The notes: generated by a model not told the origin, from the letters alone. A stretch of DNA of 64,000 nt from Microbispora amethystogenes (GCF_016863015.1 NZ_BOOB01000027.1:1-64000); one strand, 5' to 3'. Shown: positions 7,909 to 15,903, counted from the first letter of the stretch. A program made the numbers and translations.

Positions 7909-9354
7909 GTGAGGTGGCGCGAGGCGCTGCGCCCGCATCGGGCGTTCCTGGTCCTGCTGGCGGCGGGCGCCGCCCTGCGGGCGCTCGCCGTGCTCGGCTA
8001 CCGGCCCGCGCTGTGGTTCTGGGCCGACTCGTTCGCCTATCTCAGCTCCGCCCTCGACCTGCGGCCCCTGCCCTCCCGGCCGTCCGGCTACTCGCTGTTC
8101 CTGTGGGCGCTGAGCCCCCTGCACAGCATGATCGCCGTCGTGGTCGTCCAGCACCTGCTCGGCCTCGGCATGGCGGTCTGCGTCTACGCCCTGCTGCGCC
8201 GCCGTACGCGGCTGCCGGGCTGGGGCGCGGCCCTCGCCGCCTCGCCGGTGCTGCTCGACGTCCACCAGATCCAGCTCGAACACCTGGTCATGGCGGACCT
8301 GCTGTTCACCGCCCTGGTCGTGGCCGCCGTGACGATCCTGCTGTGGCGGCCACGGCCGGGCGGGTGGTCCGTCGTCGCGGCGCTGCTGCTGCTCGGGCTG
8401 GCGACGGTCACCCGGACCCTCGGGCTGCCGCTGATCGTGCTCGCGCTGCTCCCCGTGCTGTTCGCCCGGCGCTGGCGGGCCGCGTTCGCCGGGCTCGCCG
8501 CCGCCTCGGCCGTCCTCGGCGGGTACGCCGTCTGGTTCCACGACGCCCACGGGTCGTACGGGATGGGCGGCAGCAGCACCTGGCTGTGGTCGCGCACGAT
8601 GACCTTCGCCGACTGCGCGGTGATGAAGCCGCCGCGCGACCTCGCGGTGCTGTGCCCGTCGGGGCCCCGGCTCGCCGCGCCCGCCTACATCTGGGACGCC
8701 CGCTCCCCCATCCAGCGGGTCAAGAAGGACCGGGAGCGGCTGGCGGGCGAGTTCGCCTCGCTGGCGATCCGCAGCCAGCCCCTCGACTTCCTGGCGACCG
8801 GCCTGCACGACGCCCTGTGGGCGTTCGAGTGGGACCGCAGGCCCTACCCCTCCGCCGGGCCGCAGAGCGCGTACGTCTTCCCCGCCTCGGTCAAGCCGTT
8901 CACCTCCAAGATCGCCTCCGGCGGCCGTACGGCGGCCGAGCTCACCACCGCCTACCAGGGCGCCTCGGGGGACACGCGGATGGCCGAGCCGTTCGCGGGA
9001 TGGCTGCGCGCCTACCAGGAGCAGGGCTTCCTGCGGGGACCGCTGCTCGCGGTCGTGCTGCTGGCCGGGCTCGCCGGGCTGCTCGCGCGGCGGTGGGCCG
9101 CGCTGCTGCCGTGGACGGCCGCGATGGTCCTGCTCCTGCTGCCGCCGCTGATCGCCGCCTTCGACCACCGTTATGTGGTGCCCGTCGTGCCGCTCGCCTG
9201 CCTGGCCGCCGGGCTGGCCCTCGGCGCCCCCGCGACCCCGCCCGACGCCAGAGCCGGCGCCGCGACCGGAGGCCGCAGGCGGTCAGCGTCCGCGAACGTG
9301 CAGGCGGACGACCGCGGGCGCGTCGTCCCGGCCGACCGTGCGGCGAAGGCGTGA
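7909..9354 (+). CDS. polytopic membrane glycosyltransferase-like protein
   Basis: 481 aa, about ten transmembrane helices. The first outside loop has an acidic motif ([10 protein letters not shown]) and the next helices carry [10 protein letters not shown], as in GT-C/PMT-like (GT39-type) transferases that use polyprenyl-phosphate sugars. The long extracytoplasmic segment (about residues 210-365) has Cys and aromatic residues; helices resume at [28 protein letters not shown] precedes the GTG start. The last 72 nt overlap the convergent amaP gene, so the hydrophilic tail after residue about 445 is unusual. Donor and acceptor are unknown. Confidence 0.75.
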   Translation: MRWREALRPHRAFLVLLAAGAALRALAVLGYRPALWFWADSFAYLSSALDLRPLPSRPSGYSLFLWALSPLHSMIAVVVVQHLLGLGMAVCVYALLRRRTRLPGWGAALAASPVLLDVHQIQLEHLVMADLLFTALVVAAVTILLWRPRPGGWSVVAALLLLGLATVTRTLGLPLIVLALLPVLFARRWRAAFAGLAAASAVLGGYAVWFHDAHGSYGMGGSSTWLWSRTMTFADCAVMKPPRDLAVLCPSGPRLAAPAYIWDARSPIQRVKKDRERLAGEFASLAIRSQPLDFLATGLHDALWAFEWDRRPYPSAGPQSAYVFPASVKPFTSKIASGGRTAAELTTAYQGASGDTRMAEPFAGWLRAYQEQGFLRGPLLAVVLLAGLAGLLARRWAALLPWTAAMVLLLLPPLIAAFDHRYVVPVVPLACLAAGLALGAPATPPDARAGAATGGRRRSASANVQADDRGRVVPADRAAKA

Positions 9355-9756
9355 GACCGCCGACTCGTCCAGCCGCCTGATCACCTGCCGCAGGTCGGCC
9401 GACCGCTGCAGGGACACCGCCACCCGCAGCCTGCCGTCCCCGGCCACTCTGACCGACAGGCGGCCGATCCCCTCGATGCCCTTGAGCGCCACGCCGAGCA
9501 TCGCGATGCCCGCGCCGGTGCGCCTGCCGAGCCGTCCCCAGCCGAGGGCCAGGACGAGCCAGCGGCTCGCGACCAGGGCGACCAGCATCGCCGTCCCCGC
9601 CAGGAGGGGGAGCGCCCACGGCCGGCCGCCGAGCGCGTCCAGGCCGACCGGCGCCGACCCGGGCCGCCGTGCGACGGCCAGCAGGCCGAGCCCCCCAGCG
9701 ACCAGCACCAGGCCCACCAGGAGCAGTCCGACGCGGTTCCCCAGACGCGGCCGCAT
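9283..9756 (-). CDS. amaP: alkaline shock response membrane anchor protein AmaP
   Basis: 157 aa with two N-terminal transmembrane helices ([19 protein letters not shown] and [20 protein letters not shown]) and a C-terminal alpha/beta domain ([19 protein letters not shown]). This is the actinobacterial AmaP layout that anchors Asp23/Gls24 proteins to the membrane. GGGGGAGGGGAAA precedes the ATG, which lies one nt after the stop of the DUF6286 gene, so the two are an operon. The 3' end overlaps the glycosyltransferase gene by 72 nt in antiparallel orientation. No Asp23/Gls24 partner gene is visible here. Confidence 0.8.
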   Translation of the reverse strand: MRPRLGNRVGLLLVGLVLVAGGLGLLAVARRPGSAPVGLDALGGRPWALPLLAGTAMLVALVASRWLVLALGWGRLGRRTGAGIAMLGVALKGIEGIGRLSVRVAGDGRLRVAVSLQRSADLRQVIRRLDESAVSRLRRTVGRDDAPAVVRLHVRGR

Positions 9757-9757
9757 G

Positions 9758-10573
9758 TCAGTTTCCCCTCCCCCGGAGCCGTACGACCACCTCGTGGCGG
9801 GCCTGGACGCCGAGGCCGGCCAGCCGGTCGCCCACGGCCGCGCCGACCTCGCGCAGCACCGCCCCGGTCCGCGCCGTACCGGTGACCACGGTGACCTCGA
9901 TCCGGCCGCGGAGGATGTGCACGTTGGCGCGCCGGACGTCCTCGACCTCCCGCGCCGCGGAGATGAGCGTGCGGCGCAGCCCGACGCGGGTCAGGCCCAT
10001 CGCGAGCAGCGGGTCCTCGCACCGCAGGGGCACGAGACGGGGACGGCCGGGCACGACGGCGAGGGCCACCAGGCCCGCACCGCAGACGATCATGCCGACC
10101 GCGGCGAGCGGGACGGCGGGGTCCGCCAGGGTGAGGTGCAGCAGGCGGGGCGGCAGCCGCCAGGGCAGCGGCACCCTGAGCATGACGGCGACGGCCTGGA
10201 CGGTGAGCCCCCAGCCGAGCAGGGCGAGCACGGCGGCGACGACGATCGCGGCGGGGGTGCGCCCCGGCCGCAGGACGCGTGCGACGGTACGACGGCCGGC
10301 CGTGCCTTCCCCGGGGACGGTCATGCCGCCTGTTCCGGTGACCTCGTCGCTCCGGGCCCAGCCGGAGGTCCCGGAACGGATGACGGCTCCGCCTCCCGTG
10401 GCGCGTAGGGCGTCCTCCGCGTACTCGGCGTACTCCGCATGCACGTCGCCGCCGGAATCCCCGGCGCCGTTGGCGCCGCCTGGGCCGTCAGGGCCGCCGG
10501 AGCCGCCTGTGCTCCTGGCGCTCCTGGTGCTCCTGGCCGACGAACCCGTCAGGATCTCCTGCAGGATGCTCAT
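9758..10573 (-). CDS. DUF6286 domain membrane protein
   Basis: 271 aa. A Ser/Gly-rich N-terminal 110 residues (with the repeat SARSTRSARSTGG) is followed by two transmembrane helices (AAIVVAAVLALLGWGLTV and PLAAVGMIVCGAGLVALAV) and a C-terminal domain of the DUF6286 kind (about 175-271, RVGLRRTLISAAREVEDV). The ATG at 10573 is preferred because GAGGGGTGA lies just upstream. This family usually sits in Asp23-AmaP envelope-stress operons; here it is paired with amaP only. Confidence 0.75.
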   Translation of the reverse strand: MSILQEILTGSSARSTRSARSTGGSGGPDGPGGANGAGDSGGDVHAEYAEYAEDALRATGGGAVIRSGTSGWARSDEVTGTGGMTVPGEGTAGRRTVARVLRPGRTPAAIVVAAVLALLGWGLTVQAVAVMLRVPLPWRLPPRLLHLTLADPAVPLAAVGMIVCGAGLVALAVVPGRPRLVPLRCEDPLLAMGLTRVGLRRTLISAAREVEDVRRANVHILRGRIEVTVVTGTARTGAVLREVGAAVGDRLAGLGVQARHEVVVRLRGRGN

Positions 10574-10752
10574 CAGCCGTTCACCCCTCCCGCGCACCGC
10601 GCAGGGCCCGCTCGGTAGTCACGCCCTCATGGGTATATCGGCGCCGCGCCGGGGCGGGCGGGACACCCGCCCGCTTGCGCGATCATGGCGGCGTCCCGGC
10701 CGAGATTTTGCCCAGACTCAATTAACGTGAACCAGGCTCATATATTCGGCGT

Positions 10753-10758
10753 TAAGCT
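10753..10758 (+). promoter_or_regulatory. -10 element of a leaderless promoter
   Basis: TAAGCT ends six nt before the ATG at 10765, and no Shine-Dalgarno is present, so the transcript probably begins at the start codon. A weak GTGAAC lies near 10728 as a possible -35. Confidence 0.45.
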
Positions 10759-10764
10759 GCCCTC

Positions 10765-11940
10765 ATGGACGACCGGCAGCGCCTCGACCGGGCGACGGCC
10801 CACCTGGAGCCCCCCTTCGCGGTCCTCGACATGGACGCCCTGCGGTCGAACGCGGCCGCCATGGTGCGCCGGGCCCGGGGCAAGCCGATCCGCGTCGCGA
10901 GCAAGTCGATCCGCTGCCGGGCCGTGCTGGAGCGGGTCCTGGCCATGGACGGCTTCTCGGGAGTCATGGCGTTCACCCTGCCCGAGGCGTTGTGGCTGGT
11001 CTCCATCGGCCTGCGGGACGTGCTCGTGGCGTACCCGACGGCCGACCGGACGGCCCTGCGCGCCCTGGGGTCGGACGAGGCCGCGGCCCAGGAGATCACG
11101 GTGACGGTCGACTCGCCCGAGCACCTCGACCTGATCGAGAGCCTCCGCACGCCTCACCCGATCCGCGTCTGCCTCGACATCGACGCGGGCTTCGTGGCCT
11201 TCGGCGGCAGGTTCCGCGCGGGCGCGCTTCGGTCACCGGTCCGGGAGCCGGAGCAGGCCGCCGCCGTCGCCGCCGACGTCGCCGGGCGCCCCGGGCTGCG
11301 CCTGGCCGGGCTCATGGCGTACGAGGCGCAGATCGCCGGGGTGGGCGACGACGTCCCCGGGCCGTACGGCCGGGCGGTGCGCTGGATGCAGCAGCGGTCG
11401 CGCCGCGAACTGGCCGTACGGCGCGGCCGGATCGTGCGGGCCGTACGGCAGGTCGCCGACCTGGAGTTCGTCAACGGCGGCGGCACCGGAAGCATCGAGA
11501 AGACCATCGCCGAGCGGGCGATCACCGAGGTCGCGGCCGGCTCGGGATTCTTCCACCCCCGGTTGTTCGACTTCTATCGCGGCTTCACCGGCCGGCCCGC
11601 GGCGCTGTTCGCACTGCCGGTGGTGCGCCGGCCCGCCCCGGGAGTCGTGACCGTGCTCGGCGGGGGTTATCCCGCCTCCGGGGCGGCGGGGCCCACCCGG
11701 CTGCCCCAGCCTTACCTGCCGGAGGGACTCCGCTACCACCCGGACGAGGGAGCGGGCGAGGTGCAGACCCCCCTGCTCGGGGAGGCCGCGGCAGGGCTGC
11801 GCCTCGGCGACCGCGTGTGGTTCCGCCACGCCAAGGCCGGAGAGTTGTGCGAGCGTTTCCCCGTGCTGCACCTCGTCGAGGGAGACCGGGTTGTCGAGGA
11901 GGTTCCGACATACCGGGGCGAGGGCATGACGTTCCTCTGA
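10765..11940 (+). CDS. PLP-dependent amino acid deaminase/aldolase, alanine-racemase fold
   Basis: 391 aa. The N-terminal TIM-barrel domain has the PLP Lys in the VASKSIRCRAV stretch (about residue 47) and a phosphate-binding Gly run (NGGGTGS). The C-terminal domain ends in a FRHAKAGELCERF block resembling the metal-binding His/Cys pair of D-threonine aldolase/D-serine dehydratase-type enzymes. The likely reaction is aldol cleavage or deamination of a hydroxy-amino acid; the substrate is not determined by sequence. It appears monocistronic and leaderless. The product can be distinguished from alanine racemase by its C-terminal metal motif and the lack of the racemase Tyr context. Confidence 0.8.
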   Translation: MDDRQRLDRATAHLEPPFAVLDMDALRSNAAAMVRRARGKPIRVASKSIRCRAVLERVLAMDGFSGVMAFTLPEALWLVSIGLRDVLVAYPTADRTALRALGSDEAAAQEITVTVDSPEHLDLIESLRTPHPIRVCLDIDAGFVAFGGRFRAGALRSPVREPEQAAAVAADVAGRPGLRLAGLMAYEAQIAGVGDDVPGPYGRAVRWMQQRSRRELAVRRGRIVRAVRQVADLEFVNGGGTGSIEKTIAERAITEVAAGSGFFHPRLFDFYRGFTGRPAALFALPVVRRPAPGVVTVLGGGYPASGAAGPTRLPQPYLPEGLRYHPDEGAGEVQTPLLGEAAAGLRLGDRVWFRHAKAGELCERFPVLHLVEGDRVVEEVPTYRGEGMTFL

Positions 11941-11978
11941 CGCCCTCCCCCTCGGTGTCGCCGATCAGCGCGGGCCGG

Positions 11979-12314
11979 TCAGCGGGACCGGCGGCGCAGC
12001 AGCACGATCGTCGCGCCGACGGCCACCACGATCCCCACGCCGATGAGCACCGGGGCGAGGCTCCGCGCCGGATACTCGCCGGGCTCGGCCTCGGCGCCCT
12101 CCGGGCCGTACGTGGTGATCCCGCGCGGCGGGCCCAGCACCAGGTCTTCCACGGACGCGACGAAGTCCATCGCGTTCGCCTTGGCCTTCGCCACGCCGCG
12201 CTCGGCGACGCGCTTCGGGCTCACCCGGTCCGCGATGGCGTCGACCGTGCGAGCGAGCTCCGCCCGCGTGCGCTCGATCCTCTTTTCCAGCGCATCGGGA
12301 TCGGTGTCCGCCAT
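11979..12314 (-). CDS. DUF3618 small membrane protein
   Basis: 111 aa. The N-terminal amphipathic helix DPDALEKRIERTRAELARTV, then DAIADRVSPKRVAERG, is diagnostic of DUF3618. A single C-terminal transmembrane helix (LAPVLIGVGIVVAVGATIVL) ends in RRRSR. The ATG at 12314 follows GGAGGGG, replacing a longer upstream frame. The gene is divergent from bcp. Function is unknown; family members lie in stress-related contexts in actinomycetes. Confidence 0.85.
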   Translation of the reverse strand: MADTDPDALEKRIERTRAELARTVDAIADRVSPKRVAERGVAKAKANAMDFVASVEDLVLGPPRGITTYGPEGAEAEPGEYPARSLAPVLIGVGIVVAVGATIVLLRRRSR

Positions 12315-12448
12315 GCGATCCCCCTCCTGTGGTATTCGTGTGTGATCAGTCTGCCAGGTCCGGCAGTCGCCCCGTACAGCGGACGAGCCGGTAGTTTGGT
12401 TGTCGCTTGCCCGCCGATCGCCGCGGGTCACCTTTTCCGGAGGACGTG

Positions 12449-12916
12449 ATGAGCAAGCTCCAGCCCGGCGACGCCGCGCCGGACTTCACCCTTACCGACG
12501 CCGACGACAAGGAGGTCTCGCTGGAGTCCTTCCGTGGCCGCCGGGTCATCCTGTACTTCTACCCGGCGGCGATGACCCCGGGATGCACCAAGCAGGCCTG
12601 TGACTTCCGCGACAACCTCGGCGCCCTGACCGAGCAGGGTTTCGTGGTGCTCGGCGTGTCCAAGGACAAGCCGGCCAAGCTGCGGCAGTTCCGCGAGCGC
12701 GACACGCTCACGTTCCCGCTGCTGTCGGACACCGGTCTCGAGGTGCACAAGGCCTACGGCGCGTACGGCGAGAAGACGAACTACGGCAGGACCGTGATGG
12801 GCGTCATCCGGTCCACGTTCGTCGTCGGCCCCGACGGGAAGGTCGAGAAGGCCCTCTACAACGTGAAAGCCACCGGCCACGTCGCCCGCCTCGTGAAAGA
12901 GCTGGGAATTTCCTGA
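12449..12916 (+). CDS. bcp: thioredoxin-dependent peroxiredoxin, Bcp/PrxQ type
   Basis: 155 aa. The peroxidatic Cys46 lies in the YPAAMTPGCTKQAC motif and the resolving Cys51 is five residues later, the atypical 2-Cys PrxQ arrangement. It reduces hydrogen peroxide and organic hydroperoxides with thioredoxin as donor. The start is an ATG with GGAGGACGTG upstream. It is a cytoplasmic single-domain enzyme of normal length, not obviously linked to its neighbours. Confidence 0.96.
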   Translation: MSKLQPGDAAPDFTLTDADDKEVSLESFRGRRVILYFYPAAMTPGCTKQACDFRDNLGALTEQGFVVLGVSKDKPAKLRQFRERDTLTFPLLSDTGLEVHKAYGAYGEKTNYGRTVMGVIRSTFVVGPDGKVEKALYNVKATGHVARLVKELGIS

Positions 12917-12960
12917 TCCACCCCTTTCGCGCAGGTCGCAGAATTGTCGGCGGCGGCCGA

Positions 12961-12966
12961 TACATT
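12961..12966 (+). promoter_or_regulatory. -10 element of a leaderless promoter for the HNH gene
   Basis: TACATT ends seven nt before ATG 12974, and no Shine-Dalgarno precedes that ATG. This supports a transcript beginning at the start codon and fixes the gene start. Confidence 0.5.
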
Positions 12967-12973
12967 CCGCGGC

Positions 12974-13735
12974 ATGCGGAAGTACACGTACACCCCCGAA
13001 CTGCTGGCCGAAGCGGCGGCCAATGCCGCGAGCATCGCCGACGTGCTGCGTTATCTCGGCATTCCGTGGTCGGGGGGCACCCACGCTCACATCAGCCGCC
13101 GCCTCAAGCACTTCGGGATCGACACCTCCCACTTCCGGCGGCACTCGCCCTACAAGGGCAAGCCGTCACCGCGCAGGTACCTGCCGACGGAGATCCTGGT
13201 CATGCGGCCCGACGGCTCGCCTCGGCAGAAGCCCACCAAGCTCCGCCGGGCACTCCAGGAAGTGGGAGTCCCCTACCGCTGCGCAGACTGTAAGATAGAC
13301 GGCAGTTGGCAGGGTCGGCCGTTGACATTGCACATCGACCACGTCAACGGAAACTGGCTGGACAACAGAAAAGAGAATCTGAGATTTCTCTGCCCGAACT
13401 GCCATTCTCAGACCGAGAATTTCGCAGGAAAGGGAAGAGGAAAAGGGGTCGTAGCCCAGCCGGCAGAGGCGACGGCTTTAGGTGCCGTGAAGTGCGGGTT
13501 CGAATCCCGCCGACCCCACAAAAATTCAAATGAAAATGACAGCGCATTCTCTTCCGCAGAAGAGAGCGATTCTCCTGGTGAAAGGAGAACGGCGCCGGCG
13601 AAAATGGCCGTGATGGTTTCGGCGGATGACCTCGCGTTTCTCGAGCGGTATGTCGCGGCGGACGAGGCCCCCTCCCGGTCCTCCGCCATCCGTACGGCCA
13701 TCGCTCTGCTCCGTGCTCGAAGCGAGCGGGAGTGA
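12974..13735 (+). CDS. HNH endonuclease frame that reads through a tRNA gene
   Basis: 253-codon frame. Residues 1-60 form an HTH-like N-terminal part (IADVLRYLGIPWSGGTHAHI). Residues about 95-150 are an HNH nuclease with zinc ligands C103/C106 (RCADC) and C140/C143 (CPNCHSQ) and catalytic HIDHVNGN (H120, D122, H123). The recognisable protein ends near residue 155, but there is no stop: residues 158-182 are the translation of the tRNA at 13445-13518. The frame continues another 72 codons, of which the last 43 look like a ribbon-helix-helix domain. Either the HNH protein is translated from a nonstop RNA after tRNA excision, or a long fusion is made, or the frame is decayed. From 13360 on the DNA is AT-richer than neighbours, which suggests transfer. 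Confidence 0.75.
   Translation: MRKYTYTPELLAEAAANAASIADVLRYLGIPWSGGTHAHISRRLKHFGIDTSHFRRHSPYKGKPSPRRYLPTEILVMRPDGSPRQKPTKLRRALQEVGVPYRCADCKIDGSWQGRPLTLHIDHVNGNWLDNRKENLRFLCPNCHSQTENFAGKGRGKGVVAQPAEATALGAVKCGFESRRPHKNSNENDSAFSSAEESDSPGERRTAPAKMAVMVSADDLAFLERYVAADEAPSRSSAIRTAIALLRARSERE
13445..13518 (+). tRNA. tRNA with UAG anticodon (Leu by codon), short variable loop
   Basis: A 74-nt cloverleaf. The acceptor stem is GGGGTCG (13445-13451) with CGACCCC (13511-13517). The D arm GCCC/GGC carries GG in its loop. The anticodon stem is ACGGC/GCCGT (13472-13476, 13484-13488) around loop TTTAGGT, giving anticodon TAG at 13479-13481. The T arm is GCGGG-TTCGAAT-CCCGC. The discriminator is A, and CCA is not encoded. 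The anticodon reads CUA/CUN leucine codons, but the variable loop is only five nt (GAAGT), whereas bacterial tRNA-Leu normally has a long variable arm. Amino-acid identity is therefore uncertain. The gene lies inside the 3' part of the HNH reading frame on the same strand. Confidence 0.85.
13604..13735 (+). CDS. possible ribbon-helix-helix (CopG/VapB-like) mini-protein
   Basis: 43 codons from ATG 13604, in the same frame as the HNH gene: MAVMVSADDLAFLERYVAAD, then SRSSAIRTAIALLRARS. The beta-strand plus two helices with PSRSSAI is the pattern of actinomycete RHH antitoxins, but the toxin-binding tail and an adjacent toxin are missing. AAGGAG lies 16 nt upstream, a long spacing. It may be a remnant antitoxin, an independent gene, or the C-terminus of a read-through HNH product. 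Confidence 0.4.
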   Translation: MAVMVSADDLAFLERYVAADEAPSRSSAIRTAIALLRARSERE

Positions 13736-13838
13736 CGTCATGCGGAGGCTTCTGCCGTGGCGTCCGAAGGGGCAGTTGTCCGTCCATGGCCGCCTGTTGT
13801 TGGGGCGTCTGTCACGCGGCGTCCCTAACGTGCCCGCC

Positions 13839-15032
13839 ATGAGAAAGCTTTCGATCACGTTGGGTGCCGCCGCCCTGGCCCTCGGACTGGCGTCCCCCGC
13901 GTCGGCCGTTCCCCGGCCCGCGGACTTCGGCCAGGCGACGCTCACGGGATTCGCCGTCCTGCCCGCCGAGACCTTCGTTCCCGGCAGCGAGCCCTCGGGG
14001 TCGGCCATCGGCGCCGGGCCGTTCAACGGCATCGCCGCGCCCTTCTCCGGGCAGCCCGTCCAGGGCTTCAGCGGCGTCGTCAGGAGAGGTGACGGCACCT
14101 ACGACGTGCTGTCCGACAACGGTTACGGCAACAAGGCCAACAGCGCGGACTTCCTGCTGCGGGTCCACCGGATCAGCCCCGATCTCAGGAACGGGACGGT
14201 GAAGGTGCTCGGCGGGTTCAACCTGAGCGATCCGGACAGGCGCGTGCCGTTCGCCCTGACCCGGGCCGACCGCGTGCTCACCGGCGCCGACTTCGACGTG
14301 GAGTCGATCGTGCGGTCGGCCGACGGCACCTACTGGATCGGCGACGAGTTCGGCCCGTTCCTGCTGCACTTCTCGTCCTCCGGTCGGCTCCTGCGGGCTC
14401 CGATCCCGCTGCCCGGGGTCAGGGCCCCGGAGAACCCCGACCTGAACGGCGGGCAGCCGAACATCCGCAGCAGCAAGGGGTTCGAGGGCATGGCGCGCTC
14501 GGTGGACGGCCGCCACCTCTACCCGTTGCTGGAGGGGACGGTGGATGGCGACACGCCCGGCGACCTGCGGATGTACGACTTCGACCTGCGCACGGGCCGG
14601 TACGGCTCCATATGGCGGACCTATCGGCTGGAGTCGCCCTCGAACGCCATCGGAGACGCGATCTCCGTGGACGACCACCGCTTCCTGGTCATCGAGCGGG
14701 ACAACGAGCAGGGCGACGCCGCGGCCTTCAAGCGCGTCTACCTGGCGGACGCCGCCGACCGCGACCACGACGGGCGCATGGACAAGAACCTCGTCGCCGA
14801 CCTGCTGAACCTGGCCAACCCCAGAGGGCTCGGCGGCTTCGGACGGACGTTCCGCTTCCCGTTCCAGACGATCGAGGACGTGGCCCTGCTCGACGACCAC
14901 ACGCTCGCGCTGCTGAACGACAACAACTTCCCGTTCTCGTCCGGCCGTACGGCGGGCAAGGCCGACGACGACGAGTTCATCACCGTACGGCTCGCGCGGC
15001 CCCTGCACGCGGACCGGCGCGCGCTCCAGTAA
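13839..15032 (+). CDS. secreted esterase-like/phytase-like beta-propeller protein
   Basis: 397 aa. A Sec signal peptide (MRKLSITLGAAALALGLASP, cleaved after ASA) precedes a single domain of the 'esterase-like activity of phytase' family. Its blocks are GFSGVVRRGDGTYDVLSDNG, DFDVESIVRSADGTYWIGDE, KGFEGMARSVDGRHLYPLLE and FLVIERDNEQGD. The acidic Asp/Glu-rich repeats suggest calcium-dependent phosphoester hydrolysis outside the cell, though many members are uncharacterised. The ATG at 13839 is chosen because it gives a proper signal peptide. A strong hairpin follows at 15087. Confidence 0.88.
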   Translation: MRKLSITLGAAALALGLASPASAVPRPADFGQATLTGFAVLPAETFVPGSEPSGSAIGAGPFNGIAAPFSGQPVQGFSGVVRRGDGTYDVLSDNGYGNKANSADFLLRVHRISPDLRNGTVKVLGGFNLSDPDRRVPFALTRADRVLTGADFDVESIVRSADGTYWIGDEFGPFLLHFSSSGRLLRAPIPLPGVRAPENPDLNGGQPNIRSSKGFEGMARSVDGRHLYPLLEGTVDGDTPGDLRMYDFDLRTGRYGSIWRTYRLESPSNAIGDAISVDDHRFLVIERDNEQGDAAAFKRVYLADAADRDHDGRMDKNLVADLLNLANPRGLGGFGRTFRFPFQTIEDVALLDDHTLALLNDNNFPFSSGRTAGKADDDEFITVRLARPLHADRRALQ

Positions 15033-15086
15033 GGCGCGGGACCTTCCGTAGATCCGGTGCGCATCGGGTCTGCCGGAAGAACGCGT

Positions 15087-15120
15087 AGGCGCGTGCCGGC
15101 CACCCTGTTGGCACGCGCCT
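15087..15120. terminator. bidirectional terminator hairpin
   Basis: AGGCGCGTGCC at 15087-15097 pairs perfectly with GGCACGCGCCT at 15110-15120 across a 12-nt loop. It lies between two convergent genes and serves both. Confidence 0.8.
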
Positions 15121-15135
15121 GCCGGAAACGACGTC

Positions 15136-15903
15136 TCAGCCGTTCGGCCGGCAGATGATGCCGTTCTCGGTGCGCTGGCACCACTGGGGCAGGCGGCCGT
15201 CCTCCCCGCCCGGGAGGCTCCTGCCACGAGGAAGCAGGCCGTCCTGGTCTCCGCCGGCCACCCGGCTCGCCCCGGCGTGCGTCTGATCCCAGATCAGACC
15301 GGTGGCGGCCACGACGCCGCCGCCGAGGAGCGCTCCGACGAGCGCCGACACGAGGCCAACGGTGATCAACCGCCCGGTCTGGCCCTGCGGCAGGCGGCCC
15401 GCCAGGCGTCCGCGCAGGCCCCCCGGCGGCCGGAGGGACGGGCCTTGAGGGGCGCCCGCGAAGTGCGGCGCCGCTTCCCGCCAGCCGGGGGCGCGCCACC
15501 CGGCCCCTCCGGGGCCGAACGCGGACCCGCCGCCCAGCGGAGGGATCGAGGTGGTGCCCGGCGGAAGGATCGCGGGCCTGCCCGGGGGAAGTGCGCGGCG
15601 CGCGTTCGCGGGGCCGGCCGGAGGTGGTCCTGGGGTCCCCGGCGATATGCCTGCGGGACTGACGAAAGAGGGTGGTCCGGGAGGGCTCGCGGGACCGTGT
15701 GGAGACGACGTCGCCTGCGGAACAGTGCCCGCCTGTGGAACAGTGCCCGCCTGTGGAACGGTGCCCGGCTGCGTGACGGCACTCCCCTGCGGCACGATGC
15801 TCACCTCCGTGACAGCGCTCCCCTGCGGCAGGGCGCCCGGATCTGGGCGCGGGCCGCGCGACTCGTCCTCAGCGCCGCGCGGCACCGCGTCCTGACCCGC
15901 CAT
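15136..15903 (-). CDS. Pro/Gly-rich single-pass membrane protein
   Basis: 255 aa. Residues 1-170 are low-complexity Pro/Gly/Ala sequence with imperfect copies of GTVPQA encoded by 18-bp DNA repeats. One transmembrane helix follows (ITVGLVSALVGALLGGGVVA, about 182-202), then a short outside tail ending WCQRTENGIICRPNG with two Cys that could form a disulfide. The disordered cytoplasmic face and tiny extracellular tail suggest a scaffold or sensor role, but no family is recognised. AAGGGAGAT precedes the ATG. Confidence 0.65.
   Translation of the reverse strand: MAGQDAVPRGAEDESRGPRPDPGALPQGSAVTEVSIVPQGSAVTQPGTVPQAGTVPQAGTVPQATSSPHGPASPPGPPSFVSPAGISPGTPGPPPAGPANARRALPPGRPAILPPGTTSIPPLGGGSAFGPGGAGWRAPGWREAAPHFAGAPQGPSLRPPGGLRGRLAGRLPQGQTGRLITVGLVSALVGALLGGGVVAATGLIWDQTHAGASRVAGGDQDGLLPRGRSLPGGEDGRLPQWCQRTENGIICRPNG
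15713..15766. repeat. three 18-bp tandem repeats inside the Pro-rich gene
   Basis: Units of the form GCCTGYGGAACRGTGCCC occupy 15713-15730, 15731-15748 and 15749-15766 with one or two differences each. Read on the minus strand they encode the GTVPQA repeats. Copy number could vary by slippage without breaking the frame. Confidence 0.75.

Noticed and set aside
13445-13518. bldA-like tRNA-Leu(UAA) developmental switch
   Set aside because: The anticodon is UAG, not UAA, and the variable arm is short, so it is not bldA.
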